Part shown: one piece after another, positions 1-11,530 of the stretch
Layout: every line of letters starts with the position of its first letter
Numbering within the stretch: position 1 is the first letter of the stretch
Assembly: GCA_028753945.1 (NCBI GenBank)
Contig: JAPNXP010000002.1
Location: 12,090,001-12,154,000 of the forward strand
Direction of reading: 5' to 3'
Length of the DNA stretch: 64,000 nt
DNA from: Hexactinellida sp. DTS-2022
Lineage: Eukaryota; Porifera; Hexactinellida
Program-made: the position numbers and the translations under genes
Notes under the pieces: generated by a model
Database searches by the model: none
What the model was told of the DNA's origin: nothing
The model's input: the letters and a program-made list of their open reading frames with translations, nothing else

Positions 1-362
1 AAGGGTGTGAAAATCGCATAACTTACATTCTACAAATATTTTCGATAAACCAATATGACTGTTGGACTCCCAAAATATTACTTCCTATGCGACAATAATA
101 CATTTCCTGTGTCTAGCATTAGCGGATTACGGGATAACAATGAGTAACAAAACTGTTTTAGGCCTACGCTAATTTTAACGTAAACGAAGTTTACAGTCCC
201 TATATTAAAGAAGTCCCTGATAATTGTTAGTTAACTGCCTGCAGGCATCAAAATCGCAATATTTTGCACTATCAAGCCCGAAATTATTTTATTCTTCTAT
301 CCTTCGATCGATTGAATTAAAAGGAACACTTGGAAGTGATCCTTTGAATTACATCGATAATA

Positions 363-420
363 GTTAACTCCCGTTATAACGAATTCAAAGTAGTTGAACT
401 TCGTTATAACGGGAGTTAAC
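363..420. repeat. Perfect 21 bp inverted repeat (palindromic solo end)
   Basis: Two 21 bp arms (363-383 and 400-420) are exact reverse complements around a 16 bp spacer. The arm begins GTTAACTCCCGTTATAACGA, which resembles the ends of pogo/Tigger-type mariner elements. A related single end lies near 61850-61866. It is probably a collapsed MITE with both ends and almost no interior. Confidence 0.7.
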
Positions 421-668
421 TGTATATACAAAGGAGTAATTCCTAAACGTGGATAGTATTTGCATACAACAATTAATTATTTATTAATAAAGGAAATTTT
501 CTTTAATTATCTAATTATACTATAGACTATAGTTATTCATTAAATAATATCTACGAGGTAATCAATGAATTCATTGATTACTTTGTAGATATTAAATCCA
601 CACGTAACATAGGTTCATAATGTACTCCATTATGATTAATATAGATAGAGGCTGCATTGTTACTTGGG

Positions 669-730
669 CAGTGGCGTAGCAAGGGGGTTTGCCGCCCGGG
701 GCGGACTACAATTTCCCGCCCTTCAAACTA
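669..730. repeat. Fragment of a hAT-like MITE end (GTGGCGTAGC type)
   Basis: CAGTGGCGTAGCAAGGGGG followed by GCCGCCCGGGGCGG is GC-rich against the surroundings. It matches the style of the complete 149 bp element at 13041-13189. No second end was found, so this is a truncated copy. Confidence 0.4.
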
Positions 731-762
731 TATTCTATTCAATGGTACAATTATAGCTATAC

Positions 763-1635
763 CGGATTAGAGATTCTCTACTCCGGCCGGATTCGGATAT
801 CCGGGGCTCAGTTATCCGGTTATCCGGCTAAATATGTATTTGACAAATGATACCATAATATCACATCAAGAACAAGTTCTGCTTATTCTTGATTAATTTG
901 TACATACCGTATACTAAGCATGAGTTTTCTTAGAGAGGCTTCTAAAATAGTTTATGTGATCCCACAATTGATACAGTATATGAATATGCTTCAATCGCAT
1001 TCACCTTTGGTAAATAAGATATTTTCAATAACATATTTATTTTCGATTATTATATTTTTTTGTGATCGCTTTTCCTATTAGCTTGAAAGGTTGCATTTTT
1101 TTTCAATCCCAGCATGAGTGAACTCTCACTATTTCTCACTATCTAAGAACGATTCTTTCAGAGCACTCTATAATTAATGTGATGCCAATACATATATCAC
1201 GTGGTAAAAATCCTAAAATATATAGCACGTCACCACTGTGGAATCACATAAAACATTCACATCCAGAAATTTACAAAAAATAAATAACAATAAATGAAAA
1301 TCCTCTTGTAGAAATTCTCAACAAGGTGGGCATAGTATTTTCAATCAACTAGTTCTGCTATTACACATTATCTAAATTCTACTCCAAGAATATCTATACA
1401 AGAAAAGCTGTACCAGACATTAGAACGACAGAAGAAATGAACAGTTAATGATCCTAGAGCTATGGAAATTCACTTTAAATTCGGAGAGATAGTTATTCTT
1501 TAATTCATACAAAAATACAATTGGGACCGGTATCCGGCCGGATAGTTGTTCATATCCGGTTCTGGCCGGATATCCGGTACCTGGCCGGATACAGCCGGAT
1601 ACCGGATTAGAACCGGATATCCGGTACAGCCCTAG
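763..1635. mobile_element. Putative non-autonomous hAT-like element with CCGGATATCCGG-rich ends
   Basis: Both ends are built of repeated CCGGCCGGAT and CCGGATATCCGG words. The right end read inward begins CTAGGGCTGTACCGG, a style typical of hAT ends. The middle is AT-rich and I see no transposase in it. No convincing 8 bp target duplication was found, so the exact borders are uncertain. Confidence 0.45.
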
Positions 1636-1754
1636 TAACAATGGTCTATCTAATAATTAGAACAATACATTAAATGTTTCTAAAATGTAACTTTTCGCGT
1701 TCAAGGTTGCGAAATCTTTGATAATTTCTTCAAAATCCAACTTATTGGCAATAG

Positions 1755-2255
1755 TGGGGTGGATTAGCTAAGATTTTAATAACAATTGTGCATTTTGTGA
1801 TAAAAGCATCAAATTTGTTGTGCAACTAGAAAATTCTATATATAATGATTTAAGATCGGGAGGCACCTAGAATTCGACCTCTATGGTTCCAATTGTGCCA
1901 TTTTAATGCCCATATATGGTAAATTGGTAATATGACTAAGACTCAGCTAATGAACCTTGTATTGCTTCCAAATTTATTATTTAGGTATAGGAAGTCAGCT
2001 ATTCTGAACATTTTACTGTTGGATGCTAAACTCTATCTAGTATAGAAAAAGTGTTAGCCATTTTGGTTCCAATTATGTCCATATATGGTCATGTGACTAA
2101 TAATTCCGCTATTTACGAAATAACGTTTCCAAATGTATTATTCAGGTGTAGGGACTATTAGGAAGTCGGCTATTCTGAATATTTACTGTTGGAAGCTAAT
2201 TTCTATCTAGTACAGAAATGAGTTAGCCAATTTGGTTTCATAATATAAATCTGTT
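1755..2255 (+). repeat. Left long terminal inverted repeat of the PIN-CXC element
   Basis: It pairs with 4362-4857 on the opposite strand. The match includes the words GATCGGGAGGCACCTAGAAT and TTTAGGTATAGGAAGTC. The subrepeat ending in ACTGTTGGA(T/A)GCTAA occurs twice, near 1975-2060 and 2150-2230. Confidence 0.8.
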
Positions 2256-2538
2256 TACCTCAAACAAATATTAGTAACTTTTTGTGATAAAAGCTTAAAA
2301 CTTGGCACATTCAAAGAGTGGTACCTGAACATTTTATCTGTATTCAAAAGGCCATTATAGGCCATCAACATTATATTTGTGTATTTAATATCTATCACAA
2401 CATTTTCCACTAATAACTTAACTAAATGTCAAATATTATATTAAAAATAATGAATCCTAAATTAGACCACAAAGTTGTTCAAAATATAATGTAAATAATG
2501 TAAATAATCATCATTTTATCAATCAATAGGCTATATAG

Positions 2539-4202
2539 CTAGTTCTGCGCACACTCTCCTTCACATGCACAAAGAGCAGTGCATTGCAGATTAGCTCTTT
2601 TGCATTTGCATTGGCCACGACAACCTTTTTTGCAGCCACAACAGATCAGTTCGTAACACGCTTTCGCTGCTTCGGGGAGACTAGTCCAGTTTGGCTCATA
2701 CAGTGCTTCATCACTCTTAATCCACCCCCAGTTCTCGGGTGAAGGAAGTACATGAGCTAATTTCTGTGTCTGTCCCCATATGTGCCCACCTTGGTAGGAT
2801 GCTCTTTTGCTATGTTGCTCAAGTGCAGCATATGTGGGTGGGATGGCTCCTGGTGATCGTTTCTTGGGGAACAACTTTCTTCTGGATTCATTTATCTCAG
2901 TACATGTGGTTGTGCGGTCATACATGAGTATAACAAATCTTTCAATGATGCTCAAGCACTCAAATGACACATAGCTAGGAGCCAAGCTAAACTAAGCAGG
3001 GCGTCAGTAAGCTGTGGAAAGGCCTTCCATGCTGCCCAGGCAGTTTTCTTACCATGTCCAACAAAACTTGACACAGTATCACAACCAGTCAATGCGTGAA
3101 CCATTGGAAGAGCACGTGAAGCTTCTTTTCCAAGAGCAGCACCTATTTTATGTGCAGCCAGAAAACGATACCGCTTTCCAGTTCCAAAGGCAACCCAGAG
3201 CTCAGATTGTGCTGGTAGTGTTTGTGAAACCATTATGGCAAGGACTACAACGTCTGTGTCTACTGTACGTATAAGTATTTTCTGGTGGTTTTCTGAGGCA
3301 TGTGTTGCATGTAGCAGCAAGCGAGTATCTGCCTCTTCATGGAGGCATGGCATCAATGTTACTAGATCTTTTCGAGGAGGAAAGCACAAAACTTGCTCTT
3401 CATTAGTAACAATGATTTCTTTTTCTTGTTCCTGGATGGAGCTGATGACTGATTTCGATAGGAACTCCGAGAGTTCTTTTTTATTTTCATCTACACGCAA
3501 ATAATCCTGCCAATTTCTTGGTATAGGTGCAGAGCCACTGACTCGTCTGCGCACACCTTTTCCACGTTTGGCTCTAGCAGTGCCTTTTAAGCTGTCATCA
3601 ATATACCTGTCCCATACAAGATCAAGGCGTTTTACTCGTTCAAGTTGTGTTCTGACATAGGGAATGAAAACATGATGGGCATAATCATCAAATGTTTTTG
3701 TTGTCCCCGGTTTCAACATTTGCACTGTGACAGATGCATCAATTATTGTACAGAAGAAACACAAGTCAACACCAATTTCAGAAATGTCAAACGATCTTGA
3801 TCTGGTACGCTTACAAACACCTGCTGTATCCTTACTATCAGGATAAATTTTCAGATCTCTCTTTTCAGCTCTTTTCAGCATTGTGTTGTTGAATTGCAGT
3901 TTGCAAGTTTTATGCCACTTAGCATTGTTTGCTGAAAGAGTCTCTTCAACACCATGACCATCGTCTAATCTTGCTAACTGCAAAGTTCTTGGCAGTTCTC
4001 CTAGTTCATGAAATCTGATTATATTTTCAGCCAGTGATTTGTATCCAGACAGCTTGTCAAGTTGTGTTGAGTGACTGGGACATTGAAATGGTTCATTTTT
4101 GTCATATTGACATATAACACAAAGATTCCAGTTAGTTTGAAATGTAGTGAATTGGGATGTGGATGACTGTGTTGCATCCACAAGTTTAAATATTTTGGCC
4201 AT
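2539..4202 (-). pseudogene. PIN/FEN1-like protein with C-terminal CXC (tesmin-like) cysteine tail, frameshifted
   Basis: The first part (4202-2952) starts MAKIFKLVDATQ and carries an early Cys-rich stretch (CVICQYD, later CFFC). It then shows acidic motifs EEADTR, DTDVVVLAI and TGCDTVSSFVGHGKK, spaced as in XPG-I/PIN nuclease folds such as FEN1 and asteroid proteins. The second part (2985-2539), in another frame, continues with FVILMYDRTT and ends in a dense Cys tail (CCGCKKGCRGQC, CKCKRANLQC, CACEGEC) like a tesmin/TSO1 CXC unit. The two parts overlap by 34 bases, so a single indel explains the break. From memory of the family, intact relatives are much longer between CFFC and HHVFIPYV, which suggests an internal deletion. 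It is the only gene between the long inverted repeats. Its biochemical role is unknown; it may be the element's recombinase or an accessory nuclease. Confidence 0.75.
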
Positions 4203-4265
4203 TAGTACATAGGATAAAGGCCTTCAAATACCTAGCTAATGCATTTGGAAACGATGTTCATAAAA

Positions 4266-4344
4266 TACCTTATTATAGGAAATTAACGCGAATTGCTCCA
4301 ATTCGCGTTAATTTCACGGCGCGTTAATTTCCTATAATAAGGTA
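4266..4344. repeat. 79 bp palindrome with TACCTTATTATAGGAAATTA ends
   Basis: Both ends are TACCTTATTATAGGAAATTA in inverted orientation, and the middle contains repeated TTAACGCGAATT/AATTCGCGTTAA words. A related sequence lies at 15770-15851. It looks like an end-only MITE inserted just upstream of the PIN-CXC gene. Confidence 0.7.
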
Positions 4345-4361
4345 TGTAGCCGAATTATTAG

Positions 4362-4857
4362 TCATATGACCATATATGCACAAAATTGGAACCAAATTGT
4401 CTAACTCATTTCTGTACTAGATAGAACTTAGCTTCCAACAGTAAAAATTTTCAGAATAGCCGACTTCCTATACCTATATAATACATTTGGAAACGATATT
4501 TCGTAAAATAGCGGAATTATTAGTCACATGACCATATATGGACATAATTGAACCAAAATGGCTAACACATTTTCTATACTAGATAGAGTTTAGCATCCAA
4601 CAGTAAAATGTTCAGAATAGCCGACTTCCTATACCTAAATAATACATTTGGAAGCAACACAAGGTTCGTTAGCTGAGTACTATTAGTCATATTACCAATT
4701 TACCATATATGGGCATTAAAATGGCACAATTGGAACCATAGAGCTCGAATTCTATGTGCCTCCCGATCTTAAATCATTATAAATAGAATTTTCTAGTTGC
4801 ACAACAAATTTGATGCTTTTATCACTAAATGCACAATTGTTAAGCTAATCCGCCCCA
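4362..4857 (-). repeat. Right long terminal inverted repeat of the PIN-CXC element
   Basis: Reverse complement of 1755-2255 over nearly its full length. The inner border lies near the tail of the 79 bp palindrome at 4266-4344. Confidence 0.8.
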
Positions 4858-5015
4858 GCTACAATCTCTCCTTCTATCGACAAAATGCAAGATTAGTAGG
4901 TCGAAATTGGCTCATGCTTGATCTGAGATATGTTTTCACAAGTTTAGCTTTGAAAAACTTCGCTTACATGTTACTATGCTGACACACACGGTGAGAAATA
5001 TCCTCAGAACCACAA

Positions 5016-5985
5016 TTAAGTTTGTAAGCATCTCAGAAAATCCCTGATTATCAACCATTCAAGTAAGTTTAGCGAATTGAAGTAATCTTTAGCTACATCA
5101 TTTCCATTTTCAATAGAACTTCTTATTAAGCAACGATATCCCCCGACTTCCTTTTTCAAATCCTCGCCGTTCAAATCCTCGCCGTCAAAATCATTATATA
5201 CATCCACAAGCGCATCAATTTTTTCATTAATGAAAAATTCTCTCTCAATTCATCAGAATGTCTATGCTTAAGAATACAAATCTCTTATTAACTATGTTCA
5301 ACTGCAAAAACCTCTTATCTATTTAATTCTTTAAACGGTCGATCACTTCAATAATTTCCCGTCTAATTTCTCCTTGCAGAGATAGTCCGACATCGCGGGC
5401 CTCCTCTCCATCCAATGGATACCATATTCCTATACAGTTATAATACACTTTTCAGCTCTATCATTGCTAATTATTGGGATAAAGAACAATTCTCCATTTT
5501 TCAATGCACTTTAAGTAATCCATGGTACTCAAATTTTCGCTTAGTACTCAGGCCTTGTATATCGAAGGTCACGATGCAATATTATTCTTCTTAAAGCCTT
5601 TTCTAATTTGAATTTCTTATTTAAATTATAACTAATTCTGTGCATGATATGAGCCGAACAGAGATGTAGGACTGTTATAATATTATCACCTAAGTTCTAA
5701 TTATTAGCTATAAATTCTCAACAATATCGGATATAATTTAAGATATAAAATTTGTTAAACGCTAAACATGTACTGTGTATCATAGGCTTCATAGCCCAAC
5801 TAAAATCTATCTCCACTTTCTAATTTTTAGCTCTTTGTGTTAAATAATTTTACACTCAAACACCATTTATTCAGGAAGTGCGAGATCTCATCGGTGCTAT
5901 GATCGCTACTTATCATTTGAGCTAATGGGATGGAACTGGTGGAAAACTCCGGGTGTTGTATTGTAAGGGCATATTAATATATTTT
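5016..5985 (-). pseudogene. Decayed MULE-like transposase of the OTU-element family (oldest copy)
   Basis: No long open frame survives, but minus-strand words in shifting frames match the copy at 20600-21805. They are YALTIQHPEFSTSSIPLAQMISSDHS (about 5955-5875; given here as one conserved run split by frame), then EIDFSWAM and MIHST (about 5810-5770), then LHLCSAHIMHRI (about 5690-5650). These correspond to the region after the first catalytic Asp, the second Asp (DFSW) and the C-x2-H element of MULE-type DDE transposases. The small open frame at 5207-5016 (DFDGEDLNGEDLKKE) lies downstream and may be a C-terminal piece. An end of another repeat family sits inside at 5423-5573. Confidence 0.55.
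5423..5573 (+). repeat. Partial copy of the GGTCACG-ended repeat family (family M)
   Basis: It ends AGGCCTTGTATATCGAAGGTCACG. It shares TAATCCATGGT and the preceding ~110 bp with 14740-14868, 40958-41640 and 59400-59560. Only one end of the element is present. Confidence 0.6.
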
Positions 5986-6368
5986 CTTAGAACAAGAAGG
6001 GGTTTAGAAATAAGCTAAAACTCGATAGTGAAGAGTGCGAAGACTTCGTTGATGAGTGTATAGTTTGCTTAGTACAGAAGGAAAATCAATTTACTAATTT
6101 ATATTTTCTTAACAGTAGCCAATTGTTACTTAACAGCAACAAGGCAAGAACGATATTGTATTATTGTTCATACTACCTGCCCCAAAAAAAATCATGAGAA
6201 ATTCCTCTAAATATTTGCTTAATTTTCCTAATTTACTATCTAGTTTGCATGTAATAATATTCTTGAGCTTGAATTTATGTTGGGAGACAACTATGAACCA
6301 TATATAAAACTTTGATATGTGTAGTTGATATAATGAGTATAGTATTAAAATCAGGTAATTGGTTACAG

Positions 6369-7058
6369 TTAGAATAATAAACCCGCCTTTATCTTATCCC
6401 AGGTCCAAATCATTGAAATGGCCTTTATATAGTAGGCTATGACTTGAATTATATTATCACCTGAATGTTTCCCTTTGAATCTAGTACACGCCAACATAAC
6501 ACTTTCTAACGACCATTCCAATATAAAGTGACCCGTAATGCCGATATATGATCTCATTTGGCGATTGGACCAAATGTCTAAAGTTACACAGGCGTTATGG
6601 ACCATTTTCAATTTCTCATCTATTTGAGTTTTCACATCTATCGAGTATTCGAAAGATGTTTACGACATGGCATCTGGTAGCGAGGATTAAGAGTATTAAC
6701 TAATTTCTTAAAATTTACACTCTCTAGGATGGAGAGAGCCATAAGTCTCCTGCAATGAAAGTGACCAAAGCATCAGTTGTAGAGATCTGTCGTGGGTCAT
6801 CGGAATTATTTACTTTGCAAGGATGATCGATAAAAGAAGTTGTTAAGTGCAATTGTTCTGTTTCTTCCATATTAAGAGGAATATTTATGGAGGGGTGTTT
6901 TCTTCGAACGTGCCTTATTAAATTTGTTGTAACTGCGGTACAACCAGTTATAGCACTGCCACAGTGATTGCAATTGCCTTAAAAATTCCATCGATATCTT
7001 CTGGTAGATCATTATGGTTTAATATCACAGGTAGCTTTTTGTCATATTCACTCGCCAT
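6369..7058 (-). pseudogene. BED-finger hAT transposase remnant (ZBED type)
   Basis: Read on the minus strand from an ATG at 7058 (MASEYDKKLPVI). A BED zinc-finger-like segment follows at about 6975-6890 (CNHCGSAITGC, then LIRHVRRKH). Next comes the ZBED-hAT signature LVNTLNPRYQMPCRK near 6700. The longest open stretch (6635-6369) contains VTLDIWSNRQMRSYIGITGH, the start of the hAT RNase H-like core with its first catalytic Asp. Several stops and frameshifts separate the pieces, and the C-terminal dimerisation domain was not found. It is a dead fragment. Confidence 0.65.
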
Positions 7059-7575
7059 TAACCAAACTAAAGCTAATTTGTAAAACTAAGGGAATAATTT
7101 GAAGAATAAATGGGTACTGTATATAAGGAACTATTCGTGCGTGAATTATTGCACAATCAAAACAACACAATGGAACAGTAAGAAATAATGTATCTTTGCA
7201 TAATGGTATAAATTCAAAAGCCTATGCAGGTGCTGACTTATATGCATTCTTTGAGAAAATAATCACATGAACTACTTTTGTGGTAAACTGGTAATTACGT
7301 AATCTTCATTATTATTTAGAAGCTTGAAATAGAAAGAAGTTCGATATTCGTAAATTTCAAAATAATCCTGACTTAAGCCTTTTATTAAAGGAGGACTTAA
7401 GTCCGGATTTAAGCCCTTTGGGGCTTGGCCCCATGCCTGGGTAACGGTAGAGAAACAAGAGAGTCGAGTTATACGCAAGGAATACTGTCATTGGGCTCCC
7501 GTGATAAGGTGTGAGAGAGGGAGAAGCGACAGGAACAAGTTAGTTGAGATCTAATAGCTAGGTAACGGTAGAGAA

Positions 7576-8770
7576 AAAAAATCCAAAATTACAGCCTGTA
7601 CCGACCCATGTTCCCTTGGTGGCACTATATTTTGTTGGTGGTTTATTGATAGTGCCTCCAAAGGAACATGCTGTCGGCACATGCTGCAATTTTTGATTTT
7701 TTTTCGCCAAGTCATCAACGCCTCAAGGTGTCAAGACCCATTTGTTAATCGGTCCGAGTCACAAGGAACGGTTGATCAATTTGAAGTTTGTTTCTATCAT
7801 AAACCATCTTGAGTTTGCTGCCATTCATTCATTATGTATTGATAATAAAATATATTATTAGTTATTTATTTTAGCAATGTTATCCACGGTGAGTTGAGTA
7901 AAGTCAACAAATTCCTTATATAATTATATTTTATTTAATGCATTAAATACTAATACAGTGGAACCCCGCGTATCGGGGCACCTCCGTCCAAGCGCTCAGC
8001 GCCCCGATATGAGGGAGTGCCCCGATACGAGGGAGTACCCCGATACGCGGGGTTCTAAGAAAACTCCAATATGTTTGGTTAAAACAATTAAGTTAGCACC
8101 TACACAACAAATCATACACATATAGTCCAGGGTTTTTTTTAAGGTTGAGACCTTGGTGTAATTCAGCAGCGGCTGTGGTGTAACTCAACACTGCAGCAGC
8201 TGCGGCCGACCCGAATCGTGGTGTAACTTCCCAAAATCTTGGTGGCATTTTGCCACCAAGAAGACCCTTAAAAAAACCCTGATATAGTCAAAACCTAGAG
8301 TTAAGGCTGATATTTAAGTAGTACTACACATTACAATTTCACATTATACTTTACCTACACTAGGAGTCACAAATCTATGATATTCAAGGATTTTTTTTGA
8401 AAAACTCCCCCGATTACCTCAGAACGAGTCTCTAGCGTGAGTGGATGACGCTTAGCGGCCATTACAAAGAATACTAAGCTGCTCAAAAGTAAGAGCATGT
8501 TACTCAAGAGAAATTATCTTCGGTGGAGTGCCCCGATAAGTGAATGGCGCCCCGATACGCGGGGTTATTTTTAATGGGAAATAAACCAAATTCCCAACCG
8601 ACTGCCCCGATACGAGGGGTGCCCCGACACGCGAGTGCCCCGATACGCGGGGTTCCACTGTACTACAATTAAATAGAAGCCAGCTGGAATTTATAAGTAA
8701 ATCAATATAATTATCGCAAGTTGAAACAATAGAGTAATATTTAACAAGTAAAATCAATATAATTGTTACA
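7576..8770. repeat. Interspersed repeat R, copy 1, split by a pogo-like MITE
   Basis: It contains a hairpin of the word ATGTTCC(C/T)TTGGTGGCACTAT and its complement (about 7600-7680), followed by CAAGGAACGGTTGATCAA. Inverted copies lie at 12690-13345 and, more diverged, at 38940-39290. The stretch 8663-8770 continues the repeat after the MITE. Confidence 0.7.
7956..8660. mobile_element. 705 bp pogo/Tigger-like MITE with TA duplication
   Basis: The ends are CAGTGGAACCCCGCGTATCG and its complement, flanked by TA at 7954-7955 and 8661-8662. Subterminal copies of GCCCCGATACG occur near both ends. The paralogous repeat at 12817-12828 has the unoccupied site (one TA), confirming the borders. No transposase was seen inside. 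Confidence 0.9.
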
Positions 8771-8942
8771 AGTTGAAACCATTGTGAATCCATTGGAACC
8801 ACTTTTGAGAATCTCAAATTTGTGGTTAAGCTATTTAGGCGCCATTTAATGATGACGGTAACAATTTTTGTTAAAATGAAAAAAAATTCAAATATAATAA
8901 ATTTCAATTACTTTCTACTTTCTAATAATTTTATAGAGCATC

Positions 8943-9111
8943 CTTATATGTAGACCGTCTAGAAATAGACGGTCTATAAAAGCCCATACAAATAAGCCAA
9001 AAATTTGTAGACCGTCTATAAATTCTGTAGACCACTTGCCCTGCTTTTTATGGGTAATACTAATGCATAGGGAATAAAACCTGGTCTATTTCTAGACGGT
9101 CTACATATAAG
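8943..9111. mobile_element. 169 bp MITE with 28 bp perfect inverted ends
   Basis: The arms 8943-8970 and 9084-9111 are exact reverse complements and contain GTAGACCGTCTAGAAATAG. The word TAGACCGTCTATAAA repeats inside. No gene. Confidence 0.75.
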
Positions 9112-9324
9112 ATATCTCAATTTTATAATATTTAGGAATACTAATATAGGGATATATTTCATACCCCAAAGGCTACTAAATCACAAAATGGCGACATTCT
9201 AAATTTTTAAAAAATTATAAAGCAACCACATGCTAAAATACAAGTATTATCCGAATTACAACTTACTATTTTCGTCCATAAAACGTCTATAATTGCTGGT
9301 TTATATATATTCATTCCCATTATA

Positions 9325-9888
9325 CACTGCCTGGCCAAAAGTATTCGTACACCAATATTTATTTTATGAACAGCGAGGGTTCCTAGCAAAATACTAACGT
9401 TTGGGTTCTTCTACAATAATATTTATATGAAACGATATTTTAAGTATAATAATATCGCAATTATTTTAAATTTTAATTTCTATCTAGAAGTGATAAACTC
9501 ATTAACTATATAATGAGCTAATTATATATTTAATTTCGGATAATTATGAGGCAATTAAAATATATAAATTCTGATTTCGGATTTGAATTCCTCACAATCG
9601 AACTACCCTAGGTGCTAAATATATAATCATTAGATTATTTTATACTGAGATACAGCCCCATTCCCATTGATGCCACTTGTGCCACCTGTGGCACGTGGCA
9701 ACGACACTATGCCACTTGATGGATATTTTTTGAAAATGTCCTAAAATCAATTTTTTTTAATTTATAAATATTTAGCACTAAATGTAAAGTCATTTTAGAG
9801 TATTTTAACTAGCTTTCAACATTCTGCTAAAAGAATAAAGTGTCTGCATTAAAATAAATCTTGTTCAAATACTTTTGGCCAGGGAGTG
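9325..9888. mobile_element. 564 bp Tc1/mariner-like MITE, copy 1
   Basis: The ends are CACTGCCTGGCCAAAAGTAT and its near complement, with TA at 9323-9324 and 9889-9890. It has the same length and ends as the copy at 47900-48463. The interior is AT-rich with the word GTGCCACTTGTGCC and no transposase. Confidence 0.85.
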
Positions 9889-10054
9889 TATATTCGGAAA
9901 ATGTATTCTAAGCAGTGAACGGTCACAGATCATTTAATGAGTCTATTTAGTTCATTGTATTTTCAGATCAATCATGAATTGCAAGGAAGTTCAATCAGTT
10001 CAATTAAGTATTTAACTTTTGTAAATCGATCAACTCAAATCAATATATATTTAA

Positions 10055-10400
10055 ACCTCATTTTCAGATCAAAAGTTCATTTTCAGATAAAAAACTCACT
10101 TTCAGATCAAAATTAATTTATCTTGTCTTCAACTAAATCCATATTAATTACACTAAAAGTTATACTACATGGAATCTTAGATTAAATAAAAGAAAATAAT
10201 TGCATTTAAATGTTATACGTGTAACATCAAATATAGATAATATTCAGTTCCCAAGATGAAAAACTCATTTTCAGATCAAAACTCATTTTCAGATCAGTTT
10301 CAGATCATTTCAAATTGTAGGCAGTTCAATCAGTTCAAACCATTTTCTATTGAATAGCTCAATCAAATCAGTTCAAAAATTGTTTGATTTTTCAGATCAA
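10055..10400. repeat. Degenerate TTTTCAGATCAAAA short repeats
   Basis: The words CTCATTTTCAGATCAAAA and CAGTTCAATCAGTTCAA recur irregularly. It is a low-complexity stretch with no coding potential seen. Confidence 0.6.
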
Positions 10401-11142
10401 AATGATTTGATTTCATCCTGATTCTAAGTATATTTGCAAATTATTTTCATTTTCTTATAGTTTTCTAGACTAGACTCGAATTGTATATGTTTTGTATATT
10501 TGTGGTGTCATCATTAAATGGCGCCTAAATAGCTTAACCACAAATCTGAGATTCTCAAAAGTGGTTCCAATGGATTCACAATGGTTGAACCAATATACAA
10601 TCCAATAAACCACAATAGAAGGCATGGTTTAGCTTTGAATGAAATTTAAAACTGGCCTTCTTGTTTGAAGGCCAAGTCGGGAACATACACAGCCGTATAT
10701 ATAGTAAGCCATGGGTCAACATAATAATTCAAATCGAGTAAAGTAACGTTTGTCGTGATAAACAGCTGAATCTCTCGAAAGTAAATTTTTGATGACGTCA
10801 TAAACTAAAATACAGATGACGTCTGATTAAAATAATTAATACATCAATCGATAGGTTTTCTTACGCCCTATTCAAATATACAAATTTCATGTCATGGCGA
10901 CATATAGATCAATAGTTATTACCGATAGTGTGAAAAATTAGTCGTGTGATGACGTCACCGTTTGTGTGAAAACCAACAATTTTCAAAAATGTTGTCTGGG
11001 CTTAAACTATTCCCAGTGACCTAAAGTATCAATTAAAACCTTAAAAAGTTTGGTTAGGCACTTCCTTAGATGGTTAGGGTTTACCCCGTAAAACAGAGTG
11101 TAGATACTTTGAACCTCTCTTCATCTTTTTGTTGTTATTTCA

Positions 11143-11530
11143 AGCTTAGTGTTATCCCAACATCCAACTGATCTCGTTCTTTAGTTCTAAGATCCAAACG
11201 AGTTTGTGTCTTAGTAAAAACAGAGGGGTAATTACGACAACCAGGTAGGAGCTTTGGAACAGCATCTCGGTGAATTCCAGGCATGCTACGTTTGACTTCT
11301 AACTTAGTTCCATCAGGTTGAGGACTTAAAAGTGCGTTACCACATCTTCATCATGGAAGTGTTTCAGACACACATGTACGTTTTTAATATCTTCAACATT
11401 TTCTCTATGAAGAAACGAATTCCATTGACTAACAAGTTGAGGTGGTCCATTTGGCATCTTGAATACAGGTGTAGGTGTCTCGCCAGAGTAATCACTCCTG
11501 CAGCCAGGTGCTGAACATCTATTTGGAATT
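11143..11530 (-). pseudogene. Orphan THAP domain fragment of a P-like element
   Basis: Read on the minus strand, PNRCSAPGCRSDYSGETPTP is followed by VFKMPNGPPQLVSQW, HVCLKHFHDEDV and then KRSMPGIHRDAVPKLLPGC. This has the C-x4-C, Trp and C-x2-H pattern of a THAP zinc finger, the DNA-binding domain of P-element transposases. The expected start Met is ATT (Ile). A one-base deletion near 11322 shifts the frame, and a stop follows near 11143. No catalytic region follows. THAP domains start the same way (MPNKCWAPGC) in the P copy at 33452. Confidence 0.75.

Larger units (their letters stand above)
1755..4857. mobile_element. 3.1 kb element with ~500 bp terminal inverted repeats carrying a PIN-CXC gene
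   Basis: Seen: bases 1755-2255 reappear inverted at about 4362-4857 with only scattered differences. The shared outer tip reads TGGGGTGGATTAGC on the left and TGGGGCGGATTAGC on the right when read inward. Each arm contains two diverged copies of a ~155 bp subrepeat with GGAAGTCGGCTATTCTGAA. Between the arms lies one minus-strand gene with FEN1/PIN-like acidic motifs and a CXC tail. Inferred: it moved as a DNA transposon. No clear target duplication was found (flanks AATAG and GCTAC), so the exact ends may be off by a few bases. Confidence 0.72.
8774..10591. repeat. Inverted repeat pair (about 85 bp arms) enclosing nested MITEs
   Basis: 8774-8860 (GTGAATCCATTGGAACCACT onward) reappears inverted at 10507-10591. 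A third copy lies at 46935-47030. The arms may be the ends of a 1.8 kb non-autonomous element that later received the MITEs at 8943 and 9325. No open frame of note is present inside. Confidence 0.55.

Noticed and set aside
1420-1641. Open frame on the minus strand in the CCGG-rich region
   Set aside because: It is a read-through of repeated CCGGATATCC words at a MITE end; no protein-like conservation is visible.
7441-7576. 16 bp direct repeat GGTAACGGTAGAGAAA 120 bp apart
   Set aside because: It could be a target duplication of a short insert, but the interior shows no element features, so chance or local duplication is as likely.
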